64,000 nucleotides of DNA. Origin: Micropterus salmoides. Taxonomy: Eukaryota; Chordata; Actinopteri; Centrarchiformes; Centrarchidae. The position numbers were made by a program, and so were the translations under genes. The notes beneath the pieces were generated by a model. That model had not been told where the DNA came from, made no database searches, and worked only from the letters and a program-made list of their open reading frames with translations. The stretch is from positions 2,993,015 through 3,057,014 of the forward strand of contig NW_024041484.1 in the NCBI RefSeq assembly GCF_014851395.1. The letters are read 5' to 3'. Positions 23,921 to 35,172 of this stretch are shown here, in pieces (the first letter of the stretch is position 1; the number at the start of each line of letters is the position of its first letter).

Positions 23921-24110
23921 TGGTGATGGTGCAGTGGATAAGACACATTCCTTCGGTGTGAGAGACCTGCGTTCACTTCCCCACTGTGACCCGTCCTCCA
24001 TTGTGTCCCTGAGCATGACACTTAACCCCTAGTTGCTCCAGAGGCGTGTGACCTCTGACATATATTGCAATTGTAATAAAAGCGTCAGCTAAGTGAATAA
24101 ATTTAAATGC
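23921..24110 (+). mobile_element. tRNA-derived SINE, family 1, copy B
   Basis: This near full-length copy has a box-A-like GTGCAGTGGATAAGACAC and a degenerate box B (TGCGTTCACTTCC). The central TGTGTCCCTGAGCATGACAC comes next. The 3' tail is ATAAAAGCGTCAGCTAAGTG, then AATAAATTTAAATG. The layout suggests a member of the vertebrate SINE group with a conserved central domain and a LINE-related tail. Confidence 0.8.
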
Positions 24111-25149
24111 TCTGCTTAGGTGTCTTGTGTTTGTCCCAATCCTGTTTTTCCCTGCCTCCGTACTTGGCGATTCCTGACACTCTACAGAGGCTTTGCTACA
24201 ATGAGCTCTGTGTAAACAATGACCAGAGCAGCTGATGACCCCACCTCTGTTTTTATTATGCTCTTCATTGTATCATCATATCATGTCAGTGACCTGTTAC
24301 AAAGAGTTGATGCTGAAGGATGCTGGTTATTTTTTGACTCATTTAATAATTAACTGCCCATCATTTTCTTTAGCTGTGTATTGCCTCATCTATTGCTGTG
24401 GAGACAGAATGCATGTCTCCATAGATTGCCACAATGTGAATATTTAAAGGAAACCACATGAATAAATCAATGCCCTCTAACTGGATGTACTTATCAGCAG
24501 CCAGAGCTTTGGACAGGGAGCTGGATCAAACCCAAACAGCCTCTGGTTCAGATATATCACACTTAACTTGGATTCAAATACTGTATATTTTACAGAAATT
24601 ACCTTATAAGCTACTTTATTAGCATTCAATCACAGCTGCTATTCTTTCAATATATGCTGATCCTGGTCTTTTTAGAAATGAAAACATTACAAATATGATA
24701 CAGTAGTGAGTGTTACAGTATTTGTGTACACTGAGCATCAGATGCATATTGAATGGCTTTGAAATGCATAATTATCTGAGTGCATCTCCAAAACCTGAGT
24801 TGTTCTGAGCAGGACTAATCAGATTTGAATTCCTCTAAAAACACAAATTTTACTTTTTTCAAGATAAGTTACAGAGAATCTAGCCTTAGACACAGAAGCT
24901 AGGGCCCAACCATCAGCCAATCAGCAGTGGGGACACAGAATAGCAAGCAGACTTAAGTGACAAGTGCAAATGAGCAAACAGTGTGCGGTGACATGTGTGC
25001 TGCTAGCTCAGATTTGCCATGGATTCACCAAGAGGGAGGCCATCCAGTCTTACAATCAGCAACAAACCATGATCCACCAAATCCTTTCATCTGTTGCTGG
25101 AACAGCTCCTACCAGCAACCAAAAACCAATGAACTGTCAGGATTGCCGG
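24111..25149. other. No recognised feature
   Basis: Intergenic-type sequence. The frames near 24960-25140 are discussed under rejected items. Confidence 0.5.

Positions 25150-25183
<34 letters not shown>
25150..25183. repeat. (TTA)n microsatellite
   Basis: About eleven uninterrupted ATT/TTA units. Confidence 0.97.
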
Positions 25184-25184
<1 letters not shown>

Positions 25185-25673
25185 AGATTTGTCTGCCGCA
25201 GTGGCTTAAACTACCATGAGCTGGAATGAGCTAGAAACATGAAGCCAATAACTGTAAATTATGTGCAAATGCTTTGCTAGAAATATGAGCCCAGTAGGCC
25301 AGATGGTGGTGCTGTAATTAAGGCCCAATTATACAATATTTGAAAGGCCTTGCCCCTCACACCGTAAGTCTGACTGACTTTTGAAATTTCATACACAAGT
25401 ACAACACAATGTCAATGTCAAAAAAAAAGTCATAAAAGTATGCCATGCTAATTTATATAATGTAAAAAACAATGTCAAGTGTTGAAAAGACACAGAATGT
25501 AAAACACAATTTCTAATGTAAAAGTCAACCCTACCTAAGATTTCTTGCAGTGCTATGACAACATTATGCTACGTCCCACTTTCTTTTCTGAGACAGTCGT
25601 TATTCACACGACCACAAAAGCTACTCATCATATAAACAGAAAATGTGGGCTGTTTTATATAGAGGATACTTTT
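25184..25673. other. No recognised feature
   Basis: A+T-rich sequence. No family was recognised. Confidence 0.5.
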
Positions 25674-25865
25674 GGTCATAATTAAAATTCAAAAGTCCCA
25701 ACAGAAAATTAAAGAGATGAAATAAAAAAGATAATTATTCACTACTAGGAATAGTGTGGCCATAATTAAACTTAAAAAGAAAAAGGAATTGAAAAAGCAC
25801 ATGATAATTTGAAAACGTAAAGGGACAATGAAAAATGCAAAAGCTTAAATGGAAATGTAATGTGT
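25674..25865 (+). repeat. A-rich SINE-body module without tRNA head
   Basis: GGCCATAATTAAACTTAAAA and ATGCAAAAGCTTAAATGG are shared with the body of the tRNA-headed repeat at 37872-38032. The start motif (GTCATAATTAAA) occurs twice, about 80 bases apart, suggesting an internal duplication. Confidence 0.55.
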
Positions 25866-28000
25866 ACAGATTAAATTGAAAATGACAATGTAAATTAGAA
25901 AAGGGAAACATCAAATATGAAGATGGGAAATGGAAAAAACTTCAGTCTCTTTCAGTCAGATGTCAGAATTCTGAAAAAAAAGTCAGCATTCTGACTTTAA
26001 ACTCAGAACTCAAATAAATTGTTCACACGTGGCCCCAATCATATTTGTAGGAAATTATGCTAAGTGTGAATTCATGTAAATTAGGGGACATGACATTATT
26101 TAATCACCACATTTTAAAAATAAGTTAAGATTTAAAATACCTCTGGTGTGCAACAGGCATTACCTTTACAGGACATATTGGATGCCCCTGTTTTGAATCT
26201 TAAATATTTCCAATCCAGTTGATAGCATTAAAATTCAGTCAGTAAACTCCTCACACTACAGGATCATTTGGCATATAATCTGTTTATATTATATATAACA
26301 CCCCCAGCATTAGGTAATAATATTTAACACACAGTTTCCTGGGAGCAGTCTCCTTATGCTCTCTCACCTTTTCCCACTTGAGCCTGTGGATTGTTAAAAT
26401 TAGATAACTTTTTTATTTTAAATTATGTTGTGTTCCCCTTTTCACTGTTTTCACACTGTCCTGTCCCATCCTCGTGCAGACACCTAGTCACTTTCATCAG
26501 GCTCATTGGAGAGTGATGCTGCTCTGATGCTGATGACAGTTCTTTACATGCCAAGGAGGGGAACATGTTTTTGGCATACATTGATGGTCATACTTTTGTC
26601 TTCTTTCCTGTTGTCAAGCTTGCCAAAAGAGGTCTGGAACAAATATCTAGATGGTAGAAGATACTTGCAGAATTTGCAATGACAAGAGAGATGGAGGACC
26701 AAACATGCCGCGATCTTGTCAACATTGTTGTTGCGCATATGGTGGAAAAGTATGGATAAGTAAATTCTTTTTGCTGCATGAGTTAGTGAATAGTATATTC
26801 ATAGTATTCATCACCGATCCAAAACAGTTTCAGTTTTACAGATATACCCAATTTATTAAACTTATGGAAAGACTGTTTAAGGACAACAGTATGCAAGGAT
26901 GTGACTAGGATTGAAAGACGGGGGTGTCTTAGCCACCAGGGTATGCGTAACTTGCACTTGCAAAATCTTTGCACTTGCATCTTTTGTTACTGTATTAAAA
27001 CTACAAGCAGTGAAGAAGCCAATATGTTAACAGGTAAAAAGCAAAAGACATACTCTTTTCCTCCATTTCTCTTCTGTTGAACAAAAGTTACTGTAATGTT
27101 AGCTTGTAGACACATTAGAGCTACAGGGGGGGAATTTACTTAGGCCAGACTGAGTTCTTCTGTAGGCTATGACTTAAATGCTCTCCGTCTGCTCAAGTAA
27201 ATGTAAGATAAAGTAATACCATATCTAATTCCTCTCTCTGTTAGCTAGGCAGCAGGTCCAAAGAATGCTATTTAATTACTGTTAATGCCACTGTAGATTG
27301 GTTCTGTAGTTTGGCTTGCATATAAGCATACATTAAACACTTTATCTTGTAAACTGCTGATAAGGATCCTACTTAAAGTGGCTACAGTCTGAATTTAATA
27401 ACCTGATGGCGGAAGGAATAAAAGATTTGGAGTAACGATAACTATATGAATGGATGCATGTATGTATGAGTACTTTCATTTTATTATATTTTCATGTGTA
27501 TGTATCCTGCGACCCTATTTGCAGGATAAGCGGTTGACGATGGATGGACGGATGGTGTATGTATCTGTGGGTATATGCTCATATAGCCTAGCCTACATTT
27601 AGGCAACATCTACATAATCATTTAATTTATTATAGCCAATGACTTCAGAAAATTAAGTTGGTCAGAATATAGCAAATAATAAATAAATAAATAATAAATA
27701 TCAAGAAATAATTTAGTTTAGGCTATACCTTGGCACCTAGACCTGCCACAAATGCTTACTGTTAGAAGAAAACAAAACACCCCGCATTTCCTTAGACCTG
27801 TAGACCACTACTGACTTAGCTGCCCTGCGAACATCCTGACTCTCTCTCACTCTCCCAAAATATCTTCAATATCCATCTGGTCAATGAATTGCAGGATATA
27901 CCGGTACAATAGCATTAACATGGATACCATAACATTTAGTTTTCACTGACAACAACATTCTGTGAGGACTGATGAGTGTTTGGAAATACTATAAATATAT
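25866..28000. other. Mostly unrecognised; possible LINE tail at 27505-27555
   Basis: CAGGATAAGCGGTTGACGA followed by TGGATGGACGGATGG resembles a fish RTE-type LINE or SINE 3' end with a GGAT-like tail. A short AAAT repeat lies near 27678-27700. The remainder is unassigned. Confidence 0.4.
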
Positions 28001-28736
28001 ACCGTAAAACTTCAATTAATAGCTGAGTCCCAAATAGCCACCTACCCTGGTGTGGGAACACATTTTGACAAATGAACACAGGTCTCCATTAAACGCCTGC
28101 TCTGGTTTTTATAGAAGTTCTTTGGATGTATAAAACCTCTTAAACCCCGCCAGGCTGCCTGCTTTAGCTGCTTCTAAGCTGCTTAGATCGTTAATACAAA
28201 TATTAATGTTTAAACGTATGATCAATATGTCAGTATGAACATGCTACACATCGTTAGATCAGTTAGATTCTCCACAATTCAATAGTTCAGTTCATTTAAC
28301 GGAAACAACAAGCCCCAAAGTCTAATTCTTATAGATTTACTGGTGTAACCGACATGGTACAAGAGTTGAAAAAACAGTGCCGTCTCCTGTTACCTTTGAA
28401 GAGCTCATTAAGTCCGAATGTGTCTGTTCCTTGATTATTAAATTCCTTTAGTCTGTAAGGGTCCACCCATCAAAAGAATCAAAACAGCTTTTAAAAATAA
28501 AAGTGTGTAAACCGTCTGTCAGAGATAGATCAAATGAATGATGTGCATTTGATACAATCATTTTATTAAAAGTAATATTCATACTGTTTGAAATAAGTTT
28601 CACAGGAGGCTATTTCAGTTTTGTGTGAAAGGAATTTAAGGTATGTCCCATATGGACGCCTGTCCCAAATATAATACGGGTGAAATCAGTGATTTTAACA
28701 AATAAAAGCCCAGGCTATTAATCAAAGTTTTAGGGT
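28001..28736. mobile_element. Non-autonomous DNA transposon (MITE) with terminal inverted repeats
   Basis: The left end ACCGTAAAACTTCAATTAAT and the inverted right end ACCCTAAAACTTTGATTAAT match at 20 of the first 23 positions. The element is 736 bases, has no open frame of note and contains no transposase. The target duplication is unclear (flanks ATAT.. and ATTA..), so I do not assign a superfamily. Confidence 0.7.
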
Positions 28737-29866
28737 ATTAAGGGTTTTCACACTAGCTAAACTAAAACCCTTTCCTTTACCTCTAATAAACATAGCTATG
28801 GTTAACCTCTTAACATTCCTGTAAAATTCAGGCAAAACGCCTGAATGTCTAACCCAAAAGTCAGAATCACTGTAAGTGCTACTGGAATTGATTAATATAA
28901 GTTTAAACACACTAAAACTAATATATTTTTCATTTCCGCTTGAAAATGCTTGCTAACAAATGCATGCAGACAACTATAGCTGGGACTATAGCTGAAAACA
29001 CTCTAGGCCCATGGCATAAAGCATTACCTAGTCCTAGTTTAAATTTCATACCAATACCATGAAAAATTACTATTTTACTCAGGTTTTTCTAAGTGTATGT
29101 CTGCAGCTGCTGCTGCATCGCTCCATATCAGCCGGTAGCTCAATGCAGATGGGTTTTTCTGCTGGTAGATCATGAACTTCCTACTTAAAGCTGGATATCG
29201 TTATTTTCAGAATTTTATTGGCTACATGAAGTGCCAGTCATCGGCACAATTGCTGGCAATTGGCTTGGCCTACCCACGAATTAATAGAGGCTGGCCCTTC
29301 CTTACACTGCGCAAATTTTAATACAAGCTATCGTAGTTGTGTACATCCAAATCGGCGTTATTACGGATATGATGACATACGAGCCAGCAAAAAAGAAACG
29401 ATGCAGCATCAGTCCCTGGGGATTTATTGATGGAATAATGTGTTTTGGACTAAATGTTTTTACTGGATAGGAACATCTGGACCTTTGACAACATAACAAG
29501 ACCATTGTTGTTGGAATATAATTGATTGATGGATTACTATGAGGCTTCATAGATGAGTTGCGTCAATTTTGCTTGTACTGATTGGTCTGACAGAGGCGCT
29601 GATTGTACCCGCTGTGGTGAATATATCTTGAAATGGTTTTACATTAGTCAAATCACGAGGATTTTAGCTTTCATACGGTGTATCACATGAGTATGAAGTT
29701 AACACAGCAGCTGTGTGCACATACCGAAGCTGCCGCCAGGACCTGATGGCCCGTGGGAGGGGCCGTTGGAATGTTAAGAAGTGTGCAAGTAACAGTCATT
29801 AACACAAAACTTCAAATTTCATTCTGTATCACTCACTATGTCAAATCAATCTTTCTACACCATTCA

Positions 29867-29903
<37 letters not shown>

Positions 29904-30169
29904 TCAGGGTAACGTTGCTTGGCAGCTCAGCCGAGACACACAGAAATGCTCAACAGGACATTGCTTGGAGAAAAGAAAGCGAGGATGTTAAACTACCTGG
30001 TAAGGTCAATAAACATGTGTCAGTTGTTTGATTCCAGCTATCATACTTTACTGTAAACAAGTTAGCACAGCACAAGCCGAATCAATCCTTACTCCATTCA
30101 GAAAACAAACATTTTAAAAGTTGTTGTCCTGCTGTCTTGTTGACTGTCATGGCAAAACACAAATTCATA
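28737..30169. other. Mostly unrecognised sequence
   Basis: No gene was recognised. The (TG)n run is listed separately. Confidence 0.5.
29869..29900. repeat. (TG)n microsatellite
   Basis: Sixteen uninterrupted TG units. Confidence 0.98.
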
Positions 30170-30507
30170 TTTTTAACAAATCGGCATCATGTCCGGCTCC
30201 ATTAGAAATAATGGGAAAATTACCCTACTTCTCAGCTGAATAATTACCCCAGTAAACACTTTCCTGATGGGTCTTCTTCAATACAAAATGATGTTCATTT
30301 AGTAAATTATCCCATTTATTTTAAAAGAGACCAAAAAGCAGAGTATGTTTCAGGGCGGGATTATCTATGATTGACAAGTCGTTACCATAGCAACCTGTCA
30401 ATCAGGCTAGAGCCGACGCGTACCCTCGGCACTGTGTAAATTTAACCAGCGCCGTTTAAAAAGCTTATTAGGAGTTGGCTGTTCACTTTCTCTGGTGAGT
30501 ACATTTA
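30170..30507 (+). repeat. Left half of a dispersed repeat interrupted by the DIRS element
   Basis: The stretch 30300-30400 (CATTTATTTTAAAAGAGACC, then GATTGACAAG..TACCATAGCAACCTGTCAATC) and the right flank at 34930-35172 both look like parts of one common fish repeat. The DIRS element separates the two halves. Confidence 0.45.
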
Positions 30508-30523
30508 GTTCTATCTCACACAG

Positions 30524-30680
30524 GTTCTGCCCTCTACTGGACTCTATGGGTACTACCTCCTCCAATCACACGGAAGCACTTGCCCACTGAAATTTTATCG
30601 TGCACGTAGCCGACCAATAGGACGTCGCTACCGATATGTGCGTGACATATAAATAGCAGTGTCCCTACTGCCTCAGCATT
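30524..30680 (+). repeat. DIRS left inverted terminal repeat with promoter motifs
   Basis: This pairs with 34760-34890 in inverted orientation (GCCCTCTACTGGACTCTATG, CCCACTGAAATTTTATCGTG, CCCTACTGCCTCAGCAT). It contains CCAAT at 30614-30618 and TATAAA at 30648-30653. The TATA box sits in a segment of roughly 30 bases that is absent from the right repeat, so only the left end looks like a promoter for the sense genes. Confidence 0.85.
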
Positions 30681-30728
30681 CTTTTTTCTTCAGCAAACGG
30701 CTCAGTGCTCACTGAATTCACCACCTCC

Positions 30729-32100
30729 ATGGATGGAGTCGCCACTTATAGAAAATTATCTTTGTACCCGGGCGAGGTGACCCATGTCCTGCCCGGACGA
30801 GTCCAGGCCCCCCCGCCAGCCGACCTGCGGCTGGGGAAGGGAGCGACTGGCCAAGTGACCGTTATGGAGGGAGAGAGGCCTGCTGACGCCGCCACAATCC
30901 CCCTTCTGATGTTCAAGACGCCATTGTTTTACATGTGCTGCTTGTGTAAACTATGGTAAGGCTTTTGAGAATGTGGAAACAGTTTTGAGTAAACATGTTA
31001 ATTACATTCCTCAAAGAGCTAAGTTGACTTCTCTCATCAAAGTGCTAACGTTAACTCCTGGGGTGAGGCTAAGGGTTCGCCCTGCAGCCTTGTGTTCACG
31101 AAGCCACTGTTCTAACATGTGCTGCTTGTGAGTACACTGTGGTGATGCCTGTGAATGTTAAACTGTTTATTAGAAACACATTACATTCTTAGAAGTGCTA
31201 CTTCCCCACCACCAACCCCATCTCATTGAGCTAGCCGAGTTGAACGCAGTCCGAGTGAGAGGCTAGGTGAGGTCCGGGCGTCCACTTCACTGGCCTGACC
31301 GCCAAGTCCGTGCGGCCATAATGGTCCACTTCCACGACATGACAGCCGAGAATGTGCTGCTGTGTATACACTGAAAATGCTGTGAATAACTGATTAATAC
31401 AGTACATTCATAAAGAGCATTCTCCTCCCCACCAAACCCCCTCCATCTTCAGCTCGGTGCGTAACACGCTTCAGTCTCCACAAAGCTGCCTGTTCACTGA
31501 TGCTAAGCTAATGATCCAACCTACGGCCCACACTGCTCTTCTTGCTAAGCTCGAGAGAGACAGTGGGAGGGCCTTTGCTGCGCTATTCAAACCACTGGGA
31601 CAGAAGCCCACGTCCCATGTCGCTCTCCTGATGGCATCCGAGCGAGATGGTAGTAGGACCTGGGCTTCCTCCTTGCTAGCCGGCTGTCCGGCCCACGCAA
31701 CGGGTCGCCTACATCGCCTGGCAGCCGAATGAAGGGCTGCTGCCATGGCGGTGCCACAATGCAGCAATGCGAGCTAACTCTGCGTTCCCCATGCACTCAC
31801 GACAATATCCACGGGAACACTGCTAGCTCACTGACAGTGTGTGTGTGTTCCTAAAACACACAACCACATTGTCGACATATTTTTCCATGGAAAGCTTGGC
31901 GGTGGAGGGTGCTGAAGATGCTATGTTCACGTGTACACATTTTCATACAGAATGGCGATGCCCAGATCCAGCAACTTCTGCTGAAGCAGGCTGTCTTAGG
32001 GCATCTCTGTGCATGACATGCACAGAAGTCTTTCACCATGTACTTTTTGGTCCCCAAAAAGACGAGAGGCTTCTGAGCCATTCTGGATCTCGGCCACCTG
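30729..32100 (+). pseudogene. DIRS gag-like region, heavily decayed
   Basis: Position within the element, not a clear motif, suggests the N-terminal structural ORF. The first frame starts with MDGVATYRKLSLYPGEV after the left repeat. Other short frames follow with stops and shifts, and two stretches (30915-30950 and 31100-31135) carry similar ACATGTGCTGCTTGTG text, suggesting an internal duplication. I recognise no zinc knuckle or other catalytic domain here. Confidence 0.45.
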
Positions 32101-32119
32101 AACCAGCATAATGGACAAG

Positions 32120-33180
32120 AGGGTGTTTCCACATGCTGATGATCAGGAAAATGCTGGAGCCAGTGCAGCCCGGCAACTGGATTACCGCCATCGACCTGAA
32201 ATACGCCTATTTCATGTCGAGTTGACACAGTAACACCTCCTCTCAGGGGATAGCCTACAAATACATTAGGCTCCCCGTCAACTACTCGCTAGCCCTCTGT
32301 ACTGTATGAGGGTTCCTTTCTACTCACGACCTCATGGTCATGGAGAGATTGAAGCCTTGAGTGATCTCGACACAGCCCAATTGATTTTGCACCTCAACAG
32401 CCTGGGGTTGCGATCAATTGGGAAGAGAGCTCCTCCAAGCATATCTGTGCGCGTCGCTTGGTGGTCCACAGGCTGCAGCAGGGGACAGCTGCGGCAGCGC
32501 TGTCAGTGATGCTGCTGTTGGGCCTCAGGGCAGTAGTCCATCAGGTGCTACCTCTGGGCTTGCTGCACATGCGACGGCTACAATGTTGGTTTGCCAGCCT
32601 GCATCTGGACCTCAAGTGGCAAAGGTGATGCATGGTGACACCCCCCCCCCCCCTTTCAACTCTAGTGCAGGAGGACCTGCGATTCTGGGGGTCTCTCACT
32701 GTTTGGCAGCGTGGGTGCTGCTCAGCAGGGTGTCTTCATCCGTGTCAGTCTTCATAGATGAGTCTCTCACTGGATGGGGAAGGACCTGCCAGGGGAGTGC
32801 AGTGACTGTTGTGGCTCCCCAAGGAGAGCCGAGGGGGCCACACACCACATATCCACAATCCACTACAAGCTGTGTTTCTAGTTTTGTGGTGCATTTCCTC
32901 CAGTGCATACATAAACGGACAGGGTGAAGTCCAATCCACGGCTCTGTTGGTGCTGGCAGGGAACCCTAGACGTAGGCATCAGAACACCTGCTTTCTTTGA
33001 AAGCCCTTCACATCCCAGGCTTGGAGAACGGAGGTGGATCTGTTTGCCAACGCCCGCTGTGGTTCTCAATTCAGCCACAGGACAGTCCACTCTTGGGGAT
33101 GGACGCGTTACACACGCGCTATTGCCAGAAGGGCTGCTGTTTGCATTTCCCCCCACCCCGTCTCATCCCTCCAGTTAGGT
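32120..33180 (+). pseudogene. DIRS reverse transcriptase and RNase H, disrupted
   Basis: The RT begins near 32136 with MLMIRKMLEPVQPGNWITAI. Motif A then reads IDLKYAYF, where relatives have IDLKDAYFH. The QGIAYKYIRLP stretch corresponds to the segment before the catalytic motif. An RNase H-like start (FIDESLTGWGRTCQG) occurs near 32750-32800 and resembles the T(D/T)ASLTGWGA motif of DIRS RNase H. A block near 33030-33160 (VDLFAN.., LGMDALH.., LLFAFPP) is typical of the DIRS RT/RNase H C-terminus but is spread over three frames. It is non-functional. Confidence 0.75.
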
Positions 33181-33617
33181 GAGGTGGGAACGGTCGTTTG
33201 TCATTCTGATAGAAGTGACGCAGCCTACAGTGACAGAGCCCTGGCCTGTACCTATGGTCTCGGGCTCTGTCACAAGGGTGAGGCTTCATGAGGCTGGTGT
33301 TGGACTAGCCTCTCAAGGTTTTTCTCCTAAAATTGTGGGGAGGCAGACTAAGGTTGGTCTAGCCACTGAGGTCGCACAGACCATCCAAGCGGTGGGCAGT
33401 CTTCACCACGTCTTGCTGTAAAGCTAAGTGGTTGGGCTTTCAGCGTTGATGCATTGAGAGGGAGACGGATCCGCCTACCTGTTAGGGGGGATCCGTTTTC
33501 TCTTTCCTGCAAGGTCTGATGGAGAAGGGGGCTGTCGCGCTGCAGCTATCTCTCCTATCACAGGGGGTTTGGTGACAGAACAGTCTTCACCCACTTCCTC
33601 GTGATGCGCTTCTGCAG

Positions 33618-33661
33618 GGTGTGAGAAGACAGCGACCGGTGTGAGAAGACAGCGACCGGTG
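33618..33661 (+). repeat. Tandem duplication of a 21-bp unit
   Basis: GTGTGAGAAGACAGCGACCG occurs twice head to tail within the decayed DIRS interior. Confidence 0.9.
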
Positions 33662-34129
33662 TCGTGTCTCTCAGCGCCTCAGTAGGACTTGCTGCTTGTG
33701 TTGGTGGCTCTAATAGCTGCACCTTATGAGCCCCTGGGGCAGTCCTGCTATCTCTTGAACAGCCCTGTGCCTTGCTCTCACATCTGCTAAGAAGGTGAGT
33801 GAGCTGTGTGCCTGTCGGTTCACCCCTGCATGCTGGTTCTTGGTGTCCACAGTGCAGCCAGATTGCGATAACACACCTCCTTTGTTTTTAAGAACATAAG
33901 GAGCATGTTCAGGTCCAGGACAATAAATCTGGATGCTTTCTACCCCCTACCCCACTTAGGGTGCAGGGAGGTGAGCGTGCATCTATAGTGTCCATGTGTG
34001 CTAGGCTAACGAGCTATGTAGAGCACACAGCCCCCATTCGATGCACTGGTCAGCTGTTCGTCTGTTTCAGTGATAGTGCAGTCAGTAAAACCCTGCCCAA
34101 GAAGAGCCTGGCCAGCTGGCTCTTTGAGT

Positions 34130-34375
34130 GAATCTCCCAAGCCTGGACACGGGCGGGAACAGACCCACCCTTAGCGGTGCGTGCACATTCCACTCAGAAG
34201 TGTGGAAGTGTCTACGACCCTTTGTCAGCGGGGTGTGTGTCGAAGAGATCTGCACAATGGCATCTTGGCCCTTACTGTGCCCATTTGTGCATTTCTATCT
34301 CTTGGATATGTCGGGCTCCTTCTCGGGATCCAGCTCACAAGTGCGACCTAGGATCTGAAAAGTGAGGATCTAGTG
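34130..34375 (+). pseudogene. DIRS tyrosine recombinase C-terminus, disrupted
   Basis: The frame reads RPTLSGACTFHSE, then GVCVEEICTMASWP and CPFVHFYLLDMS. This fits the catalytic end of a DIRS/phage-type tyrosine recombinase: the R-x-H-S element, the GxSxExICxxAGW element and a terminal F(I/V)xFY with the nucleophilic Tyr. The upstream catalytic Arg region (33400-34100) is too decayed to read. It is frame-broken and short of the full domain. Confidence 0.68.
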
Positions 34376-34615
34376 ACTACTGGGTGTAGAGGGGAAACAT
34401 ACACTGGCAGTGCCTAACGTTCCAGTGAGAAGTCAGGGCAGTCCAGGTGTTAATGGTCAGGCCAAGCCCCTATTGGTCCAGCGACCTTCTCAGGGGTGTC
34501 CCACCATTCTGTCACTAGGTGATGTGGTGGTCGGGGCTTTGGCTGGCCTGTGGCCGACCGGGTTGGTGTGGTGGACTTTGGCTAGGGCGGACAGTGATCG
34601 GACTCCACCCACTGT

Positions 34616-34714
34616 TACCCATAGAGTCCAGTAGAGGGCGGAGCCTGTGTGAGATAGAACGAAAGGTTACGATATGGTAACCCTAGTTCTATAAGCACAG
34701 GCGGAGCCCTCTAC
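34616..34714 (+). repeat. DIRS internal complementary region
   Basis: 34616-34660 is the reverse complement of the outer left end (30508-30552). 34658-34714 is the reverse complement of the outer right end (about 34872-34929). The two halves share AAC at 34658-34660, the complement of the terminal GTT. This is the template arrangement expected for closing a DIRS circle, where left and right ends meet across a single GTT. Confidence 0.88.
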
Positions 34715-34759
34715 CTATTAGCCCTGCTGCTCTGACTCCGTCCGCTGAAGAGGCGGTCG

Positions 34760-34929
34760 GATGCTGAGGCAGTAGGGACACGTCCTACGTCCTATTGGTC
34801 AGCTACGTGCACGATAAAATTTCAGTGGGCAAGTGCATGCGTGTGATTGGAGGAGGTAGTACCCATAGAGTCCAGTAGAGGGCTCCGCCTGTACTTAGAA
34901 CTAGGGTTACCATATCGTAACCTTTCGTT
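34760..34929 (-). repeat. DIRS right inverted terminal repeat and terminus
   Basis: 34760-34890 is the inverted partner of the left repeat. The outer 40 bases (CTTAGAACTAGGGTTACCAT and onward to CCTTTCGTT) are specific to the right end and are matched by the internal complementary region. Confidence 0.85.
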
Positions 34930-35172
34930 TTAAGACAGTTGTTCGCTAGACAAAGTTATAAGCCCTGTTAAAATGCACCTAGCATTGCAAGCTAGCTAGC
35001 TCCGTACACGGCTGTTAGCTCCGCCGTATCGTCACTTCCGGGCACTTCCTGGTTGCAGAAACTCGACTTGGTGGCGCCCTATCAGCCAAACTCGAGGCTT
35101 CAAAATGGCAGTCCACAAACCAATGGGTGACGTCATGATGACTACGTCCATTTCTTATATACAGTCTATGGT
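34930..35172 (+). repeat. Right half of the dispersed repeat interrupted by the DIRS element
   Basis: TCACTTCCGGGCACTTCCTGG, CTCGAGGCTTCAAAATGGCA and TTATATACAGTCTATGG are typical of a widespread fish repeat. It completes the half that ends at 30507. Confidence 0.5.

Larger units (their letters stand above)
30508..34929 (+). mobile_element. DIRS-type (tyrosine recombinase) retrotransposon, structurally complete, coding region decayed
   Basis: The 4.4-kb element has a GTT trinucleotide at each outer edge (30508-30510 and 34927-34929). It has inverted terminal repeats and an internal complementary region just inside the right repeat. The internal order on the plus strand is an N-terminal gag-like region (about 30729-32100), reverse transcriptase and RNase H (about 32120-33180), then a recombinase C-terminus (about 34130-34370). 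DIRS elements integrate as circles through a tyrosine recombinase rather than a DDE integrase and so leave no target duplication. The flanks agree with that, as I see no duplication beyond GTT. Many frameshifts and stops make it inactive. Confidence 0.87.

Noticed and set aside
24957..25229. Frame resembling the helical N-terminus of a gypsy gag
   Set aside because: The similarity (KREAIQSYNQQQ) is short and low in complexity. No other gag, pol or LTR sequence is adjacent.
26580..26760. Possible exon with a GT after a coding-like stretch
   Set aside because: Each frame has an early stop, no acceptor of quality precedes it, and no family is recognised.
29100..29560. Frame antisense to 29302-29550 as a gene
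   Set aside because: It matches no family, and the surroundings look like decayed repeat sequence.
32418..32927. 169-codon frame as an independent gene
   Set aside because: It lies inside the DIRS element, in a frame overlapping the decayed RT/RNase H region. It has no domain of its own.
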